Shown: positions 10,934-22,189, numbered from the stretch's first letter. The stretch: DNA of 64,000 nucleotides from Adiantum capillus-veneris (GCA_014529385.2 CM043964.1:2587497-2651496), one strand, 5' to 3'. Notes: a model not told the origin generated them from the sequence alone. Program-made: numbers and translations.

Positions 10934-12072
10934 GGAGCCACGTATTGCATATGAGAGCATTGAATCGATGTGGTTTTATGCTTGATTAGCGTAGTGGTTG
11001 AGTGATCTCCCACTTTGTACATATTTTTCTTCATTGATATGACATCCATTATGTGTGACAGATCAAAGTCAATAGTGATGTTTCATGAGAGATGGTGGTC
11101 TCGCTTTGCCGATACATGCATTATTGGCATTATGGTCACATAGGGCACATTAGACGTCATTGTTTTAGATGTATGAGTCAATGAGCGAGATGTATGCGTG
11201 ATGAAGAGAAAATTTTGACACACATTAGAGAGATGGCTTTGTATGCTAGTAACGATAATGTCACCTTTTTCTCTAGTGTTTATGCCTGATAGAGATGATA
11301 CCTACTCTCGATGGTTGTTAGATGGTATGCAACATTCCATGTTACATCACGTTGTGAGTGGTTTAGCACTTTTGCTATAGTGAGAGCCTTGGTCGTGTGT
11401 ATCTAGTTGACTGATCAACATATGACATAGAGGGTGTAGGAGATGTATGCTTGTCATTACCCAGAGGTGCATCTTATATGCTATGATATGTGTGTTATGT
11501 TCCTGAGATTGCACAATTTGAGATCTTAGGGAGATGCTTGAGAGGAGACAATGGAATAGCTTCAAGAGAAATCGTTTCACAGGTAGTTGGGTTTCCTAGT
11601 CATTGCACAAGGAGCTAGATCCTACATTGCATATCCACTGCAGGTTTCTTAGGTACAAGTGAGCATAGTGTCAGCCACGACACTAGTGCATGAGGAGCAA
11701 GAGACAAGACAGGTTTCATGTGTGGGTGAGCTCCAGTATTCTTAGAAGAGAGAGCAGGCAGCTATGCAAGACATGTCAATGGACTTTGAAGAGACAGAGG
11801 TGGAGCGGGAAAGCTCTAGTGAGACACAATAGGCGTTGTGAGAATTTGTGAAGACAGAGATAGATTAGTTTTTCTCCCTAATGACAAAGATAGAGATATA
11901 TGATATGGAGTTCTTTAATATGCTCATGCTAGAGGTTGATGAGGTTACACCAAGACACATGCATCGAGTCCCTATGGATGAGGGGGAGGTGGTCCTCCAA
12001 GAATCGATACATCCACATGTTAAAAAGTTCAGTGTACGAGATATATACATCTACATCATGAGCTATCCATGA
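10934..12072 (+). pseudogene. Copy A (right part): gag, zinc knuckle, protease and linker remnants
   Basis: Resumes the gag of copy A after element D. Around 11110-11170 the plus strand encodes a decayed knuckle (Trp-His-Tyr-Gly-His-Ile-Gly-His-Ile-Arg-Arg-His) that lines up with the CWHCGHRGHIRRRC of element D. Around 11290-11345 it encodes a remnant of the protease region, and around 11761-11830 a linker with Glu-Ser-Ser-Ser-Glu-Thr-Gln. A 63-codon open stretch (11881-12069) follows; I do not recognise it. Similarity to copy B ends near 11420. Stops break every frame. Confidence 0.55.
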
Positions 12073-13549
12073 ATTTTGAGAGTAGATTTGCATTACCATA
12101 TGAATTTCTTGTTGTGATGTATGATATATGTGGTTTACTTGCTTTAGCCTAGTTGGCTATAGATATTGTTTTCATCACATGGCACTAATTTGCGTGCATA
12201 TTCTACTACGCTTAGTAATGACTTTTGTTGTACATTACATGCTATTCCTACCATTGTATGCTTCTATGGAGCCTTTGTTGGTATTTACATTGGTCTACCT
12301 ATGTTGAGGAGTTCATAGTTTTTTGGTCAGTTTATAGAGGTCGAGATCATCTCCCACTTTGGCATCTTGGATGGGGGTTCTTCATGGTTGAGATTTGGTT
12401 TGAAATTTTGCTCATTTTGCAGGGGAGACTCTGTTTGAGTTCCCTGGATTCTTGCTATACATTGCATGTATCTTGATAGTATAGTGATTGATTTACTCCC
12501 ACTTTGATAGTGATCAAGTATCAAAGCGGGAGTCGTTACTCTCACTTTGACAGTTTTTTGTCAACTTGGACAAGGATTTAGTGTTCTTGTATCCACTCTC
12601 ATAGGAGTGAGATTTATGGTATGCTCATAATGGCTACATGTAGATTTATGTAATGTACTTTTCCAATTGACAAACATTTTGATTGTGAGTCTACTACATA
12701 CAATTTACAGATAGCCAATGGTTATAGATTCTACATGCATATAGGTGTAGATTTACATAGCTATCAATTTTTCACAGGCAATTGTGGGATGTGTTTTGAG
12801 CATCGTGTTTGCTCACTACTTGCATATATGGTTATGCACTTTATACTCTATTAAGAGCTAGTTATCCCACGTTTTGAGATCACTTTGCCATAGTGATACT
12901 TATCATGCTTGCATATCACTTGGCGCTTGTTTATGTGTGAACTCTTCTTGGTTTAGAGCAAATGTTTGACATTGATTCTATACAAACTATGGTAGAGCTC
13001 AATCGAGCCACGGATTGCATATGAGAGCATTGAATCAATGTGGTTTTGTGCCTGATTAGCATAGTGGTCAAGTGATCTCCCACTTTGTGCATATGAATTT
13101 TTCTTCATTGACACGACATCCATTATGTGTGACAAATCAAAGTCAACAGTGAGGATTCGTGAGAGATGATGGTCTCCCTTTTTCCGATACATGCGTTGTT
13201 GGCATTATGGTCACATAGGGCACATTAGACGTCATTGTTTTAGATGTATGAGGCAATGAGGGAGATGTATGCGTGATGTAAAGAAAATTTTGACACACAC
13301 TAGAGAGATGGCTTTGTATGATAGTGACGGTGTTCCCCTTGATTTTATGTATGATAGAGATGATACCTACTCTCGATGGCTGCTAGATGGTATGCAACAT
13401 TCCATGTTACATCATGTTGTGAGTGGTTTATCACTTTTTCTAGTGAGAGCCTTGGTCATGTGTATCTAGCTGACGGATCAACCAATGATTTGCATGCTCA
13501 CATATCACTAGAGCCCATATAGCTACATGCATATTGAATGAGAAAACCA
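12073..13549 (+). repeat. Copy B (left part) of the decayed copia-like element
   Basis: Second tandem internal copy: leader at 12073-12961, then gag-like frame from ATG 12962, zinc-knuckle remnant near 13196-13245, and a protease-like remnant within an open stretch at 13269-13469. It preserves empty sites for both the hAT-like element (12741-12748) and element D (near 13005-13016). There is no LTR between copies A and B, so this is an internal tandem duplication rather than two complete elements. It is interrupted at 13549 by Copia-C. Confidence 0.65.
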
Positions 13550-13776
13550 TGTTACCATATACATGTGGTAGTGATGTGTGTGAACACACTAGGACCGCCG
13601 GGGCATTTTTTCCCTCTTTAGGAGGTTTTTTCCCCCGTGCATTGTATATACGCCCATCACTCTAGGGCTATCTATCTTTCCATTGCGCACTAAGTAACAC
13701 ACTCTCTATTGTGTGCCTTGAGCTTCCTTCGTCTTCTCCAAGCTGTGTGTGTTTCTCTGCAACCCTAATTCCAACA
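13550..13776 (+). repeat. 5' LTR of Copia-C
   Basis: TGTTACC...CCAACA, 227 bp. It contains a short inverted repeat (GTGTG AA CACAC) and a TATA-like box at 13645-13650. Confidence 0.95.
13645..13650 (+). promoter_or_regulatory. TATA-like box in Copia-C LTR
   Basis: TATATA in the middle of the 5' LTR, the usual place for the element's promoter; the 3' LTR has the same at 18596-18601. Confidence 0.5.
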
Positions 13777-13778
13777 AT

Positions 13779-13790
13779 TGGTATCAGAGC
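13779..13790 (+). other. Primer binding site (initiator tRNA-Met) of Copia-C
   Basis: TGGTATCAGAGC two bases after the LTR. Confidence 0.93.
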
Positions 13791-13901
13791 AGGTCACGTC
13801 CTCCCGGGCTTAGTCGCCAGCTGCTCCAGCACACGCCTGCTCACTTTCTCCGATTTCAGTGAGCTTTGGCAAGCGTTCGCAGGTCGACAAATATTTTGGG
13901 T

Positions 13902-13916
13902 AAGCTCGAAGAGCTT
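13902..13916 (+). promoter_or_regulatory. Leader hairpin of Copia-C
   Basis: AAGCTC-GAA-GAGCTT, a perfect 6-bp stem with a GAA loop, 123 nt past the primer site. Copia-B has AAGCCC-GAA-GGGCTT in the matching place: the fifth pair changes from C-G to T-A with pairing kept. The flanks ('cttggt.', 'aattt', 'ctc.tttcggc') are also similar. RNA dimerisation or packaging is a guess. Confidence 0.5.
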
Positions 13917-14138
13917 GGTCTGCTCAAAATTTTGATTTGGGCTCATTTCGGCCTCCGTTTCCACTACGGGCAGTACTGCACAGGCTATTTCGTCATTTTG
14001 TGCAGATTTTCTGTCAGTGCCGTTTTCTGCATAACAGGTGCCTTATAGTCTTCTACGGTTTGTGCTATATAGCACAAGTTGTTCCCGCTCCATTTCTCCT
14101 ATTTTCGGGCAGTTTTCACATCAGGTGCAGCATTTACC

Positions 14139-17100
14139 ATGGCTGACAACAACAACACAGATGTGTTCAAGATGTTTGCTGCTGAGGACAGGTTGGATGG
14201 GGACAACTACCCTATGTGGGCTTATATGATGCAACACGTTCTTGTGTCAAAAGGTGTCTGGAACATTGTGCAGGGCATTGATGTACGTCCTGGTTCTGAA
14301 GATGTAGGCGATATTGAGGATGTTGCAGGTCTTGCTGCAAGGATTGCAGCTGTTAGAGTTGTTTTGCCTACAGCAGAACAAGCTCGTTGGGATGTTAAGG
14401 ATGCGCAGGCACATGCATTGATTGCGTTGTCTGTGAAGCGCACCATTATTCCTCACATCCGTTCAGCAAAATCTGCAAAACAGGCTTGGGATATTCTAGC
14501 AAGTCTTTATGCAAGCCGCAATGAGGCTAAAATTGCTTTGCTGCGTAAAGAGCTAGAGTCGAAGATTATGCATGAGGAAGATGATATGGACACTTTCCTT
14601 GCTAGTGTCAAGGATATCAATGAGCAACTCATTTCTGCAGGTGAAGTCATTTCTGACAGTTCCCTTGTGCAGACTGTTCTTGATGCCTTACCAGATTCCT
14701 ACCAGACTTTTGCTAGTACTTGGAGACTGATGACCCAAGGAAATCCTGAAGTTGTCAAGTTTGATGCATTATGCACATTGCTGTTGCAAGAGTCACTTTC
14801 TAGAAAAAACAGGACTAGGCAGCGTGCAGTTGAACAGGCTTTTATTGCTTCTCAAAGAAAGGGTGGTAACAGTAATGCAGCCACTTCTTATGGTTCTGCT
14901 GCGAGTGGCAAAAATTCTATTCCTAATGCTTCTACTGGCAGCACTTCGTCTGGCAATTCTGGTGATAAGGGCAAAAAGAAGATGCGTTGCCATTATTGTA
15001 AAGCGAATGATCACTTGATCAAGTCGTGTCCTAAGTTGAAGGCCAAAGAGGCTAAGAAGAAAGAGGGTGGTTCCACTGCAAATGCTGGTTCCACTACAAA
15101 TGCAGCCATTGTTGAGTCTTCTGTGAAAGGAGATTGTGATGCTGATGTTGATGCAGAATGGGCTTTTAGCGCAGAGTGCACTTACAATCCTGCTGTCCAT
15201 GATGCATGCTTGTCAGTTGCTGCAGATTCACATGTGTGGTATTTCGACAGTGGTGCTACAAAGCACATTACCTCACATCGTGAATTGTTTACCTCTCTCG
15301 AGTCTGTCCCTCATGGGAATTCAGTCACTTGTGCCAACAACGCCTCTTATCCAGTTCAGGGAGTTGGAAAGATTGTGCTCACTGCTGCTAATGGCAGTTC
15401 CTTCACACTTGTTGATGCACTTTATGTACCTGGGATCAAGAAGAATCTCTTGTCTGTATCCGCACTTGCTAGACTTGGACTTGTAGTCAAATTTGTGGAT
15501 GACAGATGTACAGTTCATGATCTCAGTTTTGGTGATGAAATTGTTGCATCTGGGCTTTTGTGCCGTGGGCTGTATAAGCTCACTTTGTATGACAAGTGTG
15601 GACAAAATTTTGCAAATGCTGTTGCAGATTCAAGGGCTATTTCAGATGCAAAACTTTGGCATGCACGTTTTGGTCATCTGAATTTTGCCAGTTTGCTGCG
15701 TTTGCAGAAATCTGATATGGTTGCTTCTTTGCCGCCTCTTGAAGCACCTATCAAACATGTTTGTGAAGGCTGTATTCTGGGTAAAATGCAGCGTTCTAAG
15801 TTTCCAAAGGATGGTTCAGTTAGGGCCACATGCAGGTTGCAGCTTGTGCATAGTGACGTTTGTGGGCCCATGCAAACTCCGTCCTTGGGCAATTACCTGT
15901 ACTTCGTGACTTTCATTGATGATTACTCCAGGCATGCGTGGGTATTTCCGCTTAAAGCGAAGTCCGAAGTTTTTATGTGCTTCAAACAATTTTTGGCTAT
16001 GGCTGAAAATGTCTCAAAATGTACTATGGGCACCCTCCGTTCCGATCGAGGGGGGGAGTATATGTCTCATGAATTTAATGCATTTCTGGCTAGTCGTGGG
16101 ATAAAACACCAATGTACAGTGCCTTATACACCTCAGCAAAATGGTGTTGCTGAGAGGAAAAACAGGTCACTAACGGAAATGGCACGATGTATGGTCAAAA
16201 GTCAAGCTTTGCCGCATTCTTTTTGGCTTGAGGCCATCATGTGTGCCACTTATGTACTTAACAGGTGTCCTACGAAAGCTTTGCAGTCTATTACTCCATA
16301 TGAAGCATGGCATGATAGAAAACCTTCTATTGAGCACATGCGTGTTTTTGGCTGTTTGGCATATGCTTTGGTGCCACAAGTGCAGCGCAGAAAATTGGAT
16401 GATAAGGCTGTCAAATGTATTTTTGTTGGTTATAGTGCTGAAAGCAAAGGTTACAGGTTGTATCACCCGCAAACAAAACGTATTTTGGTTTCACGGGATG
16501 TAGTGTTTGTGGAAGATTCTGTTCAACCCTTGCTGTCATGTACTAGAGACAGTAATGTAAGCTCACAGGACATTTATGACACTTTGTTGCCTCTTTTCAG
16601 TGGTGGAAATACGAATGTAAGTTCCAATGAGGCAAATGTACAGCCTATGGGGGTTTCTGAAAATGTTTTAGAACAGCCTATTACTGATGCAGATGTACAT
16701 GATGTACTTGATGAGGAAAGGGCTGAAAATGAGCAGGCTAGAGGTATGCCAAAATGGCTGGTGCACACTTTGTGTGACAGTAAATTGGATGCACCTTTAT
16801 GTAGTCGTACTCGTTCAGGCTCTCGCCATGCATCTTATGCATCAGATTGTTATGCTTTGGCTGTGTCTAGTTTACATGATGTTGAGGAGCCTCTGTCTTT
16901 TGATGAAGCACAGAATTCAGAAAATTGGATTGCTGCCATGAAATCAGAATATGATGCACTTATAGAAAATGACACATGGACTTTATGTGATTTGCCTCCT
17001 GGCAAAAAGGCCATTGGTACGAAGTGGGTTTACAAGTTGAAACGCAAGCCGGATGGTGAGATCGATCGCCATAAGGCTCGACTTGTTGCAAAGGGTTATG

Positions 17101-18425
17101 CACAACAAAAAGGCATAGATTATGAAGAGACTTTTGCTCCCACTTGTCGTATGACTACTGTGCATTTTCTATGTGCATTGGCAGCTCATTTTGGTTGGGA
17201 TGTACATCAATCAGACATTGTTACTGCTTTCTTGAATGGTGACATATTTGAGGAAGTTTATGTAACGCAGCCTCGCGGTTTTGTCATAAAAGGACAAGAG
17301 GACAAAGTGTGCAAATGTAAGAAGGCTTTGTATGGGTTGAAGCAATCTCCTCGTGCTTGGTATGAGAAAGCTGACACTCATTTGGTTAAACGAGGCTTTC
17401 GTAACAGTCCAACAGAAAGCACATTGTATGTAAAGCGTGAGGATGATGTATTTCTCATTGTGGTTCTTTATGTTGATGATTTGCTGATCACTGGACCAAA
17501 TGAGAGACATATTGCTGAATTTAAGGCTGATTTGAATGCTACTTTCAAGATGAAAGATTTGGGGCTGTTGCATCATTACTTGGGTATACAGTTTAAGCAG
17601 TGTGATGGTGGTATTGCCTTGTGTCAGAAAAGTTACATAGAGACATTGCTATGTAAGTTTGGACTTGAGGATTGCAAACCTATTGCCACTCCCATGGAAA
17701 CAGGTTTGAAGTTGAGTCTACATGATGCTGGCGATCCTGCTGATGTCACTCTTTACCAAACTGCTGTTGGCTGCCTCATTTATGTATGCAACACGAGGCC
17801 AGATATTCAGTTTGCAGTATCGCAGGTCAGCAGATTTATGCATAGCCCAGGGTCTAAGCATTGGCAGGCTGTCAAGAGGATTTTCCGCTACCTTAGTGGC
17901 ACTTTACATCTTGGCTTGTTTTATCCCAAGGGGGGATCATTGCCGCCAGACTTACATGCTTTTTCGGACTCAGATTGGGCTGGTTGTTTTGACACGCGAG
18001 TGTCCACAAGTGGTTTTTGTTTCATGCTTGGCAGTTCATGTATATCATGGTTGAGCAAGAAGCAACCTACTGTGGCCACTTCGAGTTGTGAGGCTGAGTA
18101 CAGGGCAGTCTTCACAGCTACGGTTGAGTGTGTATGGCTCAGACGCCTTATGGCTGACTTGGGTGTTGGACAGGACACTGCCAACACTATCTACACTGAC
18201 AGTCAGAGCGCATTGGCAGTTGCGAGGAACCCAGTTTTTCATGCTCGCACAAAGCACATTGAGGTGCATTACCACTATGTCAGGGAGAGGCTCTCAGCAG
18301 GAGAGATCAGCTTGGCTTATGTGCCAACACAGGACAACCTTGCAGATCTTTTCACAAAGGCATTGTCTCGTGAGAAGCTTGAAGCTTTCCGCAAAGCTTT
18401 GGGCTTACTCCCCTTTGTGGACTGA
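14139..18425 (+). CDS. Copia-C gag-pol polyprotein (1,428 aa), intact
   Basis: Self-cleaving polyprotein for retrotransposition. In order: gag capsid region (about 1-280); zinc knuckle CHYCKANDHLIKSC (284-297, CX2CX4HX4C); protease motif Phe-Asp-Ser-Gly-Ala with catalytic Asp370; GAG-pre-integrase region (Trp-His-Ala-Arg-Phe-Gly-His, then a Cys pair near 550); integrase catalytic triad Asp573, Asp636, Glu672 (35 residues between the last two); RT with Tyr-Val-Asp-Asp (first Asp 1113); copia RNase H with Phe-Ser-Asp-Ser-Asp (1277 onward), a Glu-Ala-Glu-Tyr and a Thr-Asp-Ser-Gln motif. An in-frame ATG 20 codons upstream (14079) exists, but ATG 14139 begins the typical acidic gag start (MADNNN) and I prefer it. 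No stop or frameshift. Length is usual for plant copia. Confidence 0.95.
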   Translation: MADNNNTDVFKMFAAEDRLDGDNYPMWAYMMQHVLVSKGVWNIVQGIDVRPGSEDVGDIEDVAGLAARIAAVRVVLPTAEQARWDVKDAQAHALIALSVKRTIIPHIRSAKSAKQAWDILASLYASRNEAKIALLRKELESKIMHEEDDMDTFLASVKDINEQLISAGEVISDSSLVQTVLDALPDSYQTFASTWRLMTQGNPEVVKFDALCTLLLQESLSRKNRTRQRAVEQAFIASQRKGGNSNAATSYGSAASGKNSIPNASTGSTSSGNSGDKGKKKMRCHYCKANDHLIKSCPKLKAKEAKKKEGGSTANAGSTTNAAIVESSVKGDCDADVDAEWAFSAECTYNPAVHDACLSVAADSHVWYFDSGATKHITSHRELFTSLESVPHGNSVTCANNASYPVQGVGKIVLTAANGSSFTLVDALYVPGIKKNLLSVSALARLGLVVKFVDDRCTVHDLSFGDEIVASGLLCRGLYKLTLYDKCGQNFANAVADSRAISDAKLWHARFGHLNFASLLRLQKSDMVASLPPLEAPIKHVCEGCILGKMQRSKFPKDGSVRATCRLQLVHSDVCGPMQTPSLGNYLYFVTFIDDYSRHAWVFPLKAKSEVFMCFKQFLAMAENVSKCTMGTLRSDRGGEYMSHEFNAFLASRGIKHQCTVPYTPQQNGVAERKNRSLTEMARCMVKSQALPHSFWLEAIMCATYVLNRCPTKALQSITPYEAWHDRKPSIEHMRVFGCLAYALVPQVQRRKLDDKAVKCIFVGYSAESKGYRLYHPQTKRILVSRDVVFVEDSVQPLLSCTRDSNVSSQDIYDTLLPLFSGGNTNVSSNEANVQPMGVSENVLEQPITDADVHDVLDEERAENEQARGMPKWLVHTLCDSKLDAPLCSRTRSGSRHASYASDCYALAVSSLHDVEEPLSFDEAQNSENWIAAMKSEYDALIENDTWTLCDLPPGKKAIGTKWVYKLKRKPDGEIDRHKARLVAKGYAQQKGIDYEETFAPTCRMTTVHFLCALAAHFGWDVHQSDIVTAFLNGDIFEEVYVTQPRGFVIKGQEDKVCKCKKALYGLKQSPRAWYEKADTHLVKRGFRNSPTESTLYVKREDDVFLIVVLYVDDLLITGPNERHIAEFKADLNATFKMKDLGLLHHYLGIQFKQCDGGIALCQKSYIETLLCKFGLEDCKPIATPMETGLKLSLHDAGDPADVTLYQTAVGCLIYVCNTRPDIQFAVSQVSRFMHSPGSKHWQAVKRIFRYLSGTLHLGLFYPKGGSLPPDLHAFSDSDWAGCFDTRVSTSGFCFMLGSSCISWLSKKQPTVATSSCEAEYRAVFTATVECVWLRRLMADLGVGQDTANTIYTDSQSALAVARNPVFHARTKHIEVHYHYVRERLSAGEISLAYVPTQDNLADLFTKALSREKLEAFRKALGLLPFVD

Positions 18426-18487
18426 TCCTGTCCTCAGGGCATGGCACTTCCCTTTACTCATGTGCCAGCTCTCGTTCACCGCATCAC

Positions 18488-18500
18488 TCCAGGGGGGATT
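18488..18500 (+). other. Polypurine tract of Copia-C
   Basis: CCAGGGGGGATT directly before the 3' LTR. Confidence 0.85.
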
Positions 18501-18727
18501 TGTTACCATATACATGTGGTAGTGATGTGTGTGAACACACTAGGACTGCCGGGGCATTTTTTCCCTCTTTAGGAGGTTTTTTCCCCCGTGCATTGTATAT
18601 ACGCCCATCACTCTAGGGCTATCTATCTTTCCATTGCGCACTAAGTAACACACTCTCTATTGTGTGCCTTGAGCTTCCTTCGTCTTCTCCAAGCTGTGTG
18701 TGTTTCTCTGCAACCCTAATTCCAACA
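18501..18727 (+). repeat. 3' LTR of Copia-C
   Basis: 227 bp, one difference from the 5' LTR; TATA-like box at 18596-18601. Confidence 0.95.
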
Positions 18728-18990
18728 AACCAGTGGGCGTAGGTTGAGAGAGTCTCTCACCTATTTTCTTGTACATACTAGTAGTTTAGCTAGTAGAATC
18801 CTTAGGTGGATTGTTGGGGTTAAAGACTGATGTGCCTTTTCCCATGCCGGATGTCCGATGTCCGATTGCCCATCACTGATCGTGATAAATTACATTATTC
18901 TTTTATATACAAAGAATAAAGAGATAGAGCTTGCTGTTGGATTCTTACAGTGTCTCTCCTCTTCCCCCTCTTGCACCGTGCAAGCACGCA
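18728..18990 (+). repeat. Copy B (right part): 3' end and probable LTR of the decayed element
   Basis: After the TSD, 'ccagtgggcgtaggttgagagag' followed by 'ctctcacc' matches the region just upstream of the 3' LTR of element D on its own strand. Then comes a purine-rich stretch (18800-18811) and TGTTGGGG at 18812, the same start as the LTRs of D, Copia-A and Copia-B. A TATA-like sequence lies near 18904-18916. The LTR end is uncertain (about 18982-18990). No second LTR of this element is in the window. Confidence 0.5.
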
Positions 18991-20737
18991 TTGTGCACTC
19001 ACATTGAGATTGGTGACATGGAGCCAAGGGACTTTGCAGTGGTATATGGCATAAGTTTTGCATGCAAAGATAGATTGAGAGCACATGCAAATGTTCCTAG
19101 ATTTCTCACATCAAATTTTTTAACAATCATTGCTACATACTCCTTGAGCTCCATTATATAATAATTTTGGTTTACATAGAGAGCTAGCTATCAAAATCTC
19201 CATGCTTCTCCAAGAGAAGAGTATAATTGACTATGGCAGGTTTATGTGAAGCTTTGCTTCACTTTTCATCTTGATATTTTTTTCAAAAACAAAATAGAAG
19301 TCCTCTTGTAATTTGATCTATTGGAGCATTTGGAAGTTGTCATAATTTGATCTATTGGAGCATTTGGAAGTTGTCGTAAATTGCAAATTCCAAGAGTTCA
19401 TATGCTTATCAATGAGTCGATGATGAGCTAGAGTCTGAGCTTCACAGCCTTGGTAGATCCATTGCAATCGACCTCGGGGTTTGAATTTAACTTAAAGGTT
19501 GCTTATGTCAATGCAGCATGAGAGTTTTTTGTTGTAGACATTGAAAGAGCTATACATTTCATTAGTTCTTACATTATAACAAAGACAAATTGTATAGAAT
19601 TGATGTTAAGGTATGTATTTGTAACCATGTAGTATGCTTAAATGTTGAGAAATGTATAAAATTAATTAAATGGTCATAACTTAAGCTACTTTGCTTTAGG
19701 AATCTTTATTTGAATAACATACTAATAATATTAAACATAATATTTTCTTCTGGTTGTATACACTATTTATATTAGGACTTTAAAAAAAGACATGATCGAT
19801 TATATTTATTTATATACGAAGGGTTTTTTAAAATGACTTAAAATCATAGAAGGAAGAAAGTAATGCAAACTTACATAGGGTTTTAAAAATGACCTCCCGT
19901 TCACACGTGATACATGGTGTTTTCTCGAAGTGGACGTCGTGAGAGACCAGGACTACTTTGTGTTTCATACTTTGATGATACTCCTATCAGTTATCACGTT
20001 GGTATTTTGCTTTGAGTATTCAATTTTGAAATTACTTCTAGTCACTGCATGTTCTTATATAGATTTGATATGTGATAGAAACATTTGCTGGCAATAGACA
20101 CTGAATGTTCTTTTGAATACTTCATGGTAGATATTTTCAATTAACACTATTTTGGCTTCAAAAGTCAGGATCTCTAGTCATACAAGACTTCAGTCCAACC
20201 GTCAAAAAGCTAGACAACACTTTAGTTCAATCATCAAAAAGCTACGCACCGAGTCACAACCAGCATGAAGCTAGCCCAATGCCCAGACGCTAGATCATGG
20301 TTTGAGGTAGCTACATTTCATAGAGATTGGGCAACACAATGTGACATTCTTGCCCATAATCTAGAAATATATCAATCATGTGGCTTGACAGATTTTACAT
20401 ATCATGATCAATGACGTAACCCAACATTTGAATTGCATACTTCTGGCACCCTATCTTTAGTACTATTGCTTGATGCCTTGGACCACATGCAAGTGAAATA
20501 TACATGGATATATTGCATGGTTTGCAAGAAATACAATTCGCATTTGATTTTTTTTGCTATCCACACCCCTGACTCCATACAATGGCTTCTATATGCATGA
20601 TAACTACATGTACAACTACTTAGTGTTGTCAACATCTCCATCAGCTTCATGAAAACTACTCATGCTATAGTGTGCCAATTACAAGAGAAGAGGTCACTAC
20701 TCAATACTCCATATCTATGTTGGACAACTAGTGACGT
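18991..20737. other. AT-rich spacer, no gene recognised
   Basis: Only short frames, none resembling a known family. AT-rich tracts at 19650-19860. It contains the 34-bp tandem repeat listed below and a diverged pair of 'tc.aaaaagctac' segments near 20195-20250. It may be decayed repeat sequence; nothing else is supported. Confidence 0.5.
19309..19376. repeat. Two tandem 34-bp units
   Basis: 19309-19342 and 19343-19376 are identical but for the last base. Confidence 0.85.
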
Positions 20738-21970
20738 TGATAAACCACTTTTGGTATGTACAAAGTAGTGCGTATATGCATGGTAATATGTACAAAAGGA
20801 TGTAAATACATGAATTTGGTAGCTTTGAAAAGTGGTTTCAAGTTTTAAAAAAGTGCAACGTGTCCACATTGTGAATAGTCAGGTTCGCGTGTCAGCAGTC
20901 TGGCACATGTACATGCCTAGATAGGGTATCGGGGCCGTAGATATGGTTCTTGGTGGCCTCTTTTGGTTCTAGGGAATGTGTTTGATCTTTCTAGAATGTA
21001 AATAATTCAAGTGGGAGGTATGGACACCCTTGACCTGCCCGAGAAGTTTAGGACATGCAGTAACTGTCTATTTATGGTGCCTGATCTGCGGTGATGTCTG
21101 CACCGCTCTAGAAGTGGTCAAAAATGGAATGTGGGGATGTGGCAAAGGACTTTGGGTATTAAGGATCAATCGTACAAATTTTGGAGTCTTTTTGGAGTTT
21201 TTCTTGCGAAAAAATGCCCAAAATGCCCGCTAGGGGTCAAAATTGGCCAAAACTAGGCCTAGAAAGGTAAAACATGACCAAAAATGGTGTGAAAAGGCTT
21301 CAATTTGACACATCACTCATGGTGCCGTGAGTGTTGAGACTGAGTGAGGACTTTTGAAGTGGAATATCAGCACTTTCACCTCTCTGTGTGTGGGAGGAAG
21401 CAGGGTTCCTACAGGTGGTCTAGTGCAGTCCCGTCGTGTTCGCGTCCTGTTTTTGAGTGTGTGGAGGAGGGAATGACAGCTTTCTCTCTTCAATTTTACA
21501 CTTGGGAGAGTCTATGGAAGTTCTGAGGTTTCCATGGATGTGTGTGTGCGAGGAATTGAGGGAAGAAGGGGCGGCTTTCCGCAAGACTATGTGACCCTGT
21601 ATTGGTGCCGTTAGGGTTGACGCTACTCCAAAGAGTCCAACAGAGTGGAGTTTGGCGAAGGCTTTGCAATGGTTTGAGAGTGGCCTTTTGTGGCTGGAGA
21701 TTTTGAAATTTTATGGTTTTTCTTGTATATTTTGGTCACCATCAAGTGTGATTTCAAGTGTTGATCAACTCGACTCACCTTGTAGTGTGTCTGCGGGCCA
21801 GGCAAAGGCTTGTAGGTCGAGGCGTTTGGAGTTTGAATCGAGCTTGTGGGTAGTATTATTATTGAGATCTTGAGTAGTGGTGTGTGTGGGTTGAAATTCG
21901 AGTAAATTCCTTGTGTGGTGTTGAGTTTTCTGGGTGTGTGAGTGTGCGCACGACGTCTTTTGCTCCATCA
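20738..21970 (+). repeat. Probable 5' LTR of the host element
   Basis: The first 183 bp match 62302-62485. The right copy stops where a candidate minus-strand LTR begins, so this LTR is probably longer than the matching part. A CA at 21969-21970 followed five bases later by a TGG-starting primer-site-like sequence suggests the end at 21970. Only the first 183 bp are firmly supported. Confidence 0.4.
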
Positions 21971-21975
21971 TCCTT

Positions 21976-21993
21976 TGGTGATCCCGTTGGGAG
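21976..21993 (+). other. Candidate primer binding site of the host element
   Basis: TGGTGATCCCGTTGGGAG, five bases past the putative LTR end; the same 5-nt spacing is seen in the Tat array. I cannot name the tRNA. Confidence 0.35.
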
Positions 21994-22189
21994 CGAAAAT
22001 TACCGGTTGTGCACCCAGAATTTGGATTTTGAGCAGTGATGTATGCACATTTTGGATGTTGAAGGGAATTTCAAGATGGTGGTGCCATTTCAACCATCTA
22101 TCTCTATAGGTTGCAAGGATGTAGACGATCGACTTGACATGTTTATGCCGTGCAGTTCCAAGTGAGGCACAAAAGCTTACAAGTATCAA

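Larger units (their letters stand above)
13550..18727 (+). mobile_element. Copia-C: intact Ty1/copia retrotransposon
   Basis: 5,178 bp. LTRs at 13550-13776 and 18501-18727 (227 bp each) differ at one base by eye (C versus T in 'aggac.gccgg'). The 5-bp duplication AACCA lies at 13545-13549 and 18728-18732. Primer site, polypurine tract and a single uninterrupted gag-pol frame are all present. It interrupts copy B. It is the youngest-looking insertion outside the Tat array and the only one that looks autonomous. Confidence 0.95.

Noticed and set aside
18812-18990. A solo LTR unrelated to copy B
   Set aside because: The sequence just upstream matches the pre-LTR region of element D and follows the Copia-C TSD, so it belongs to the end of copy B.
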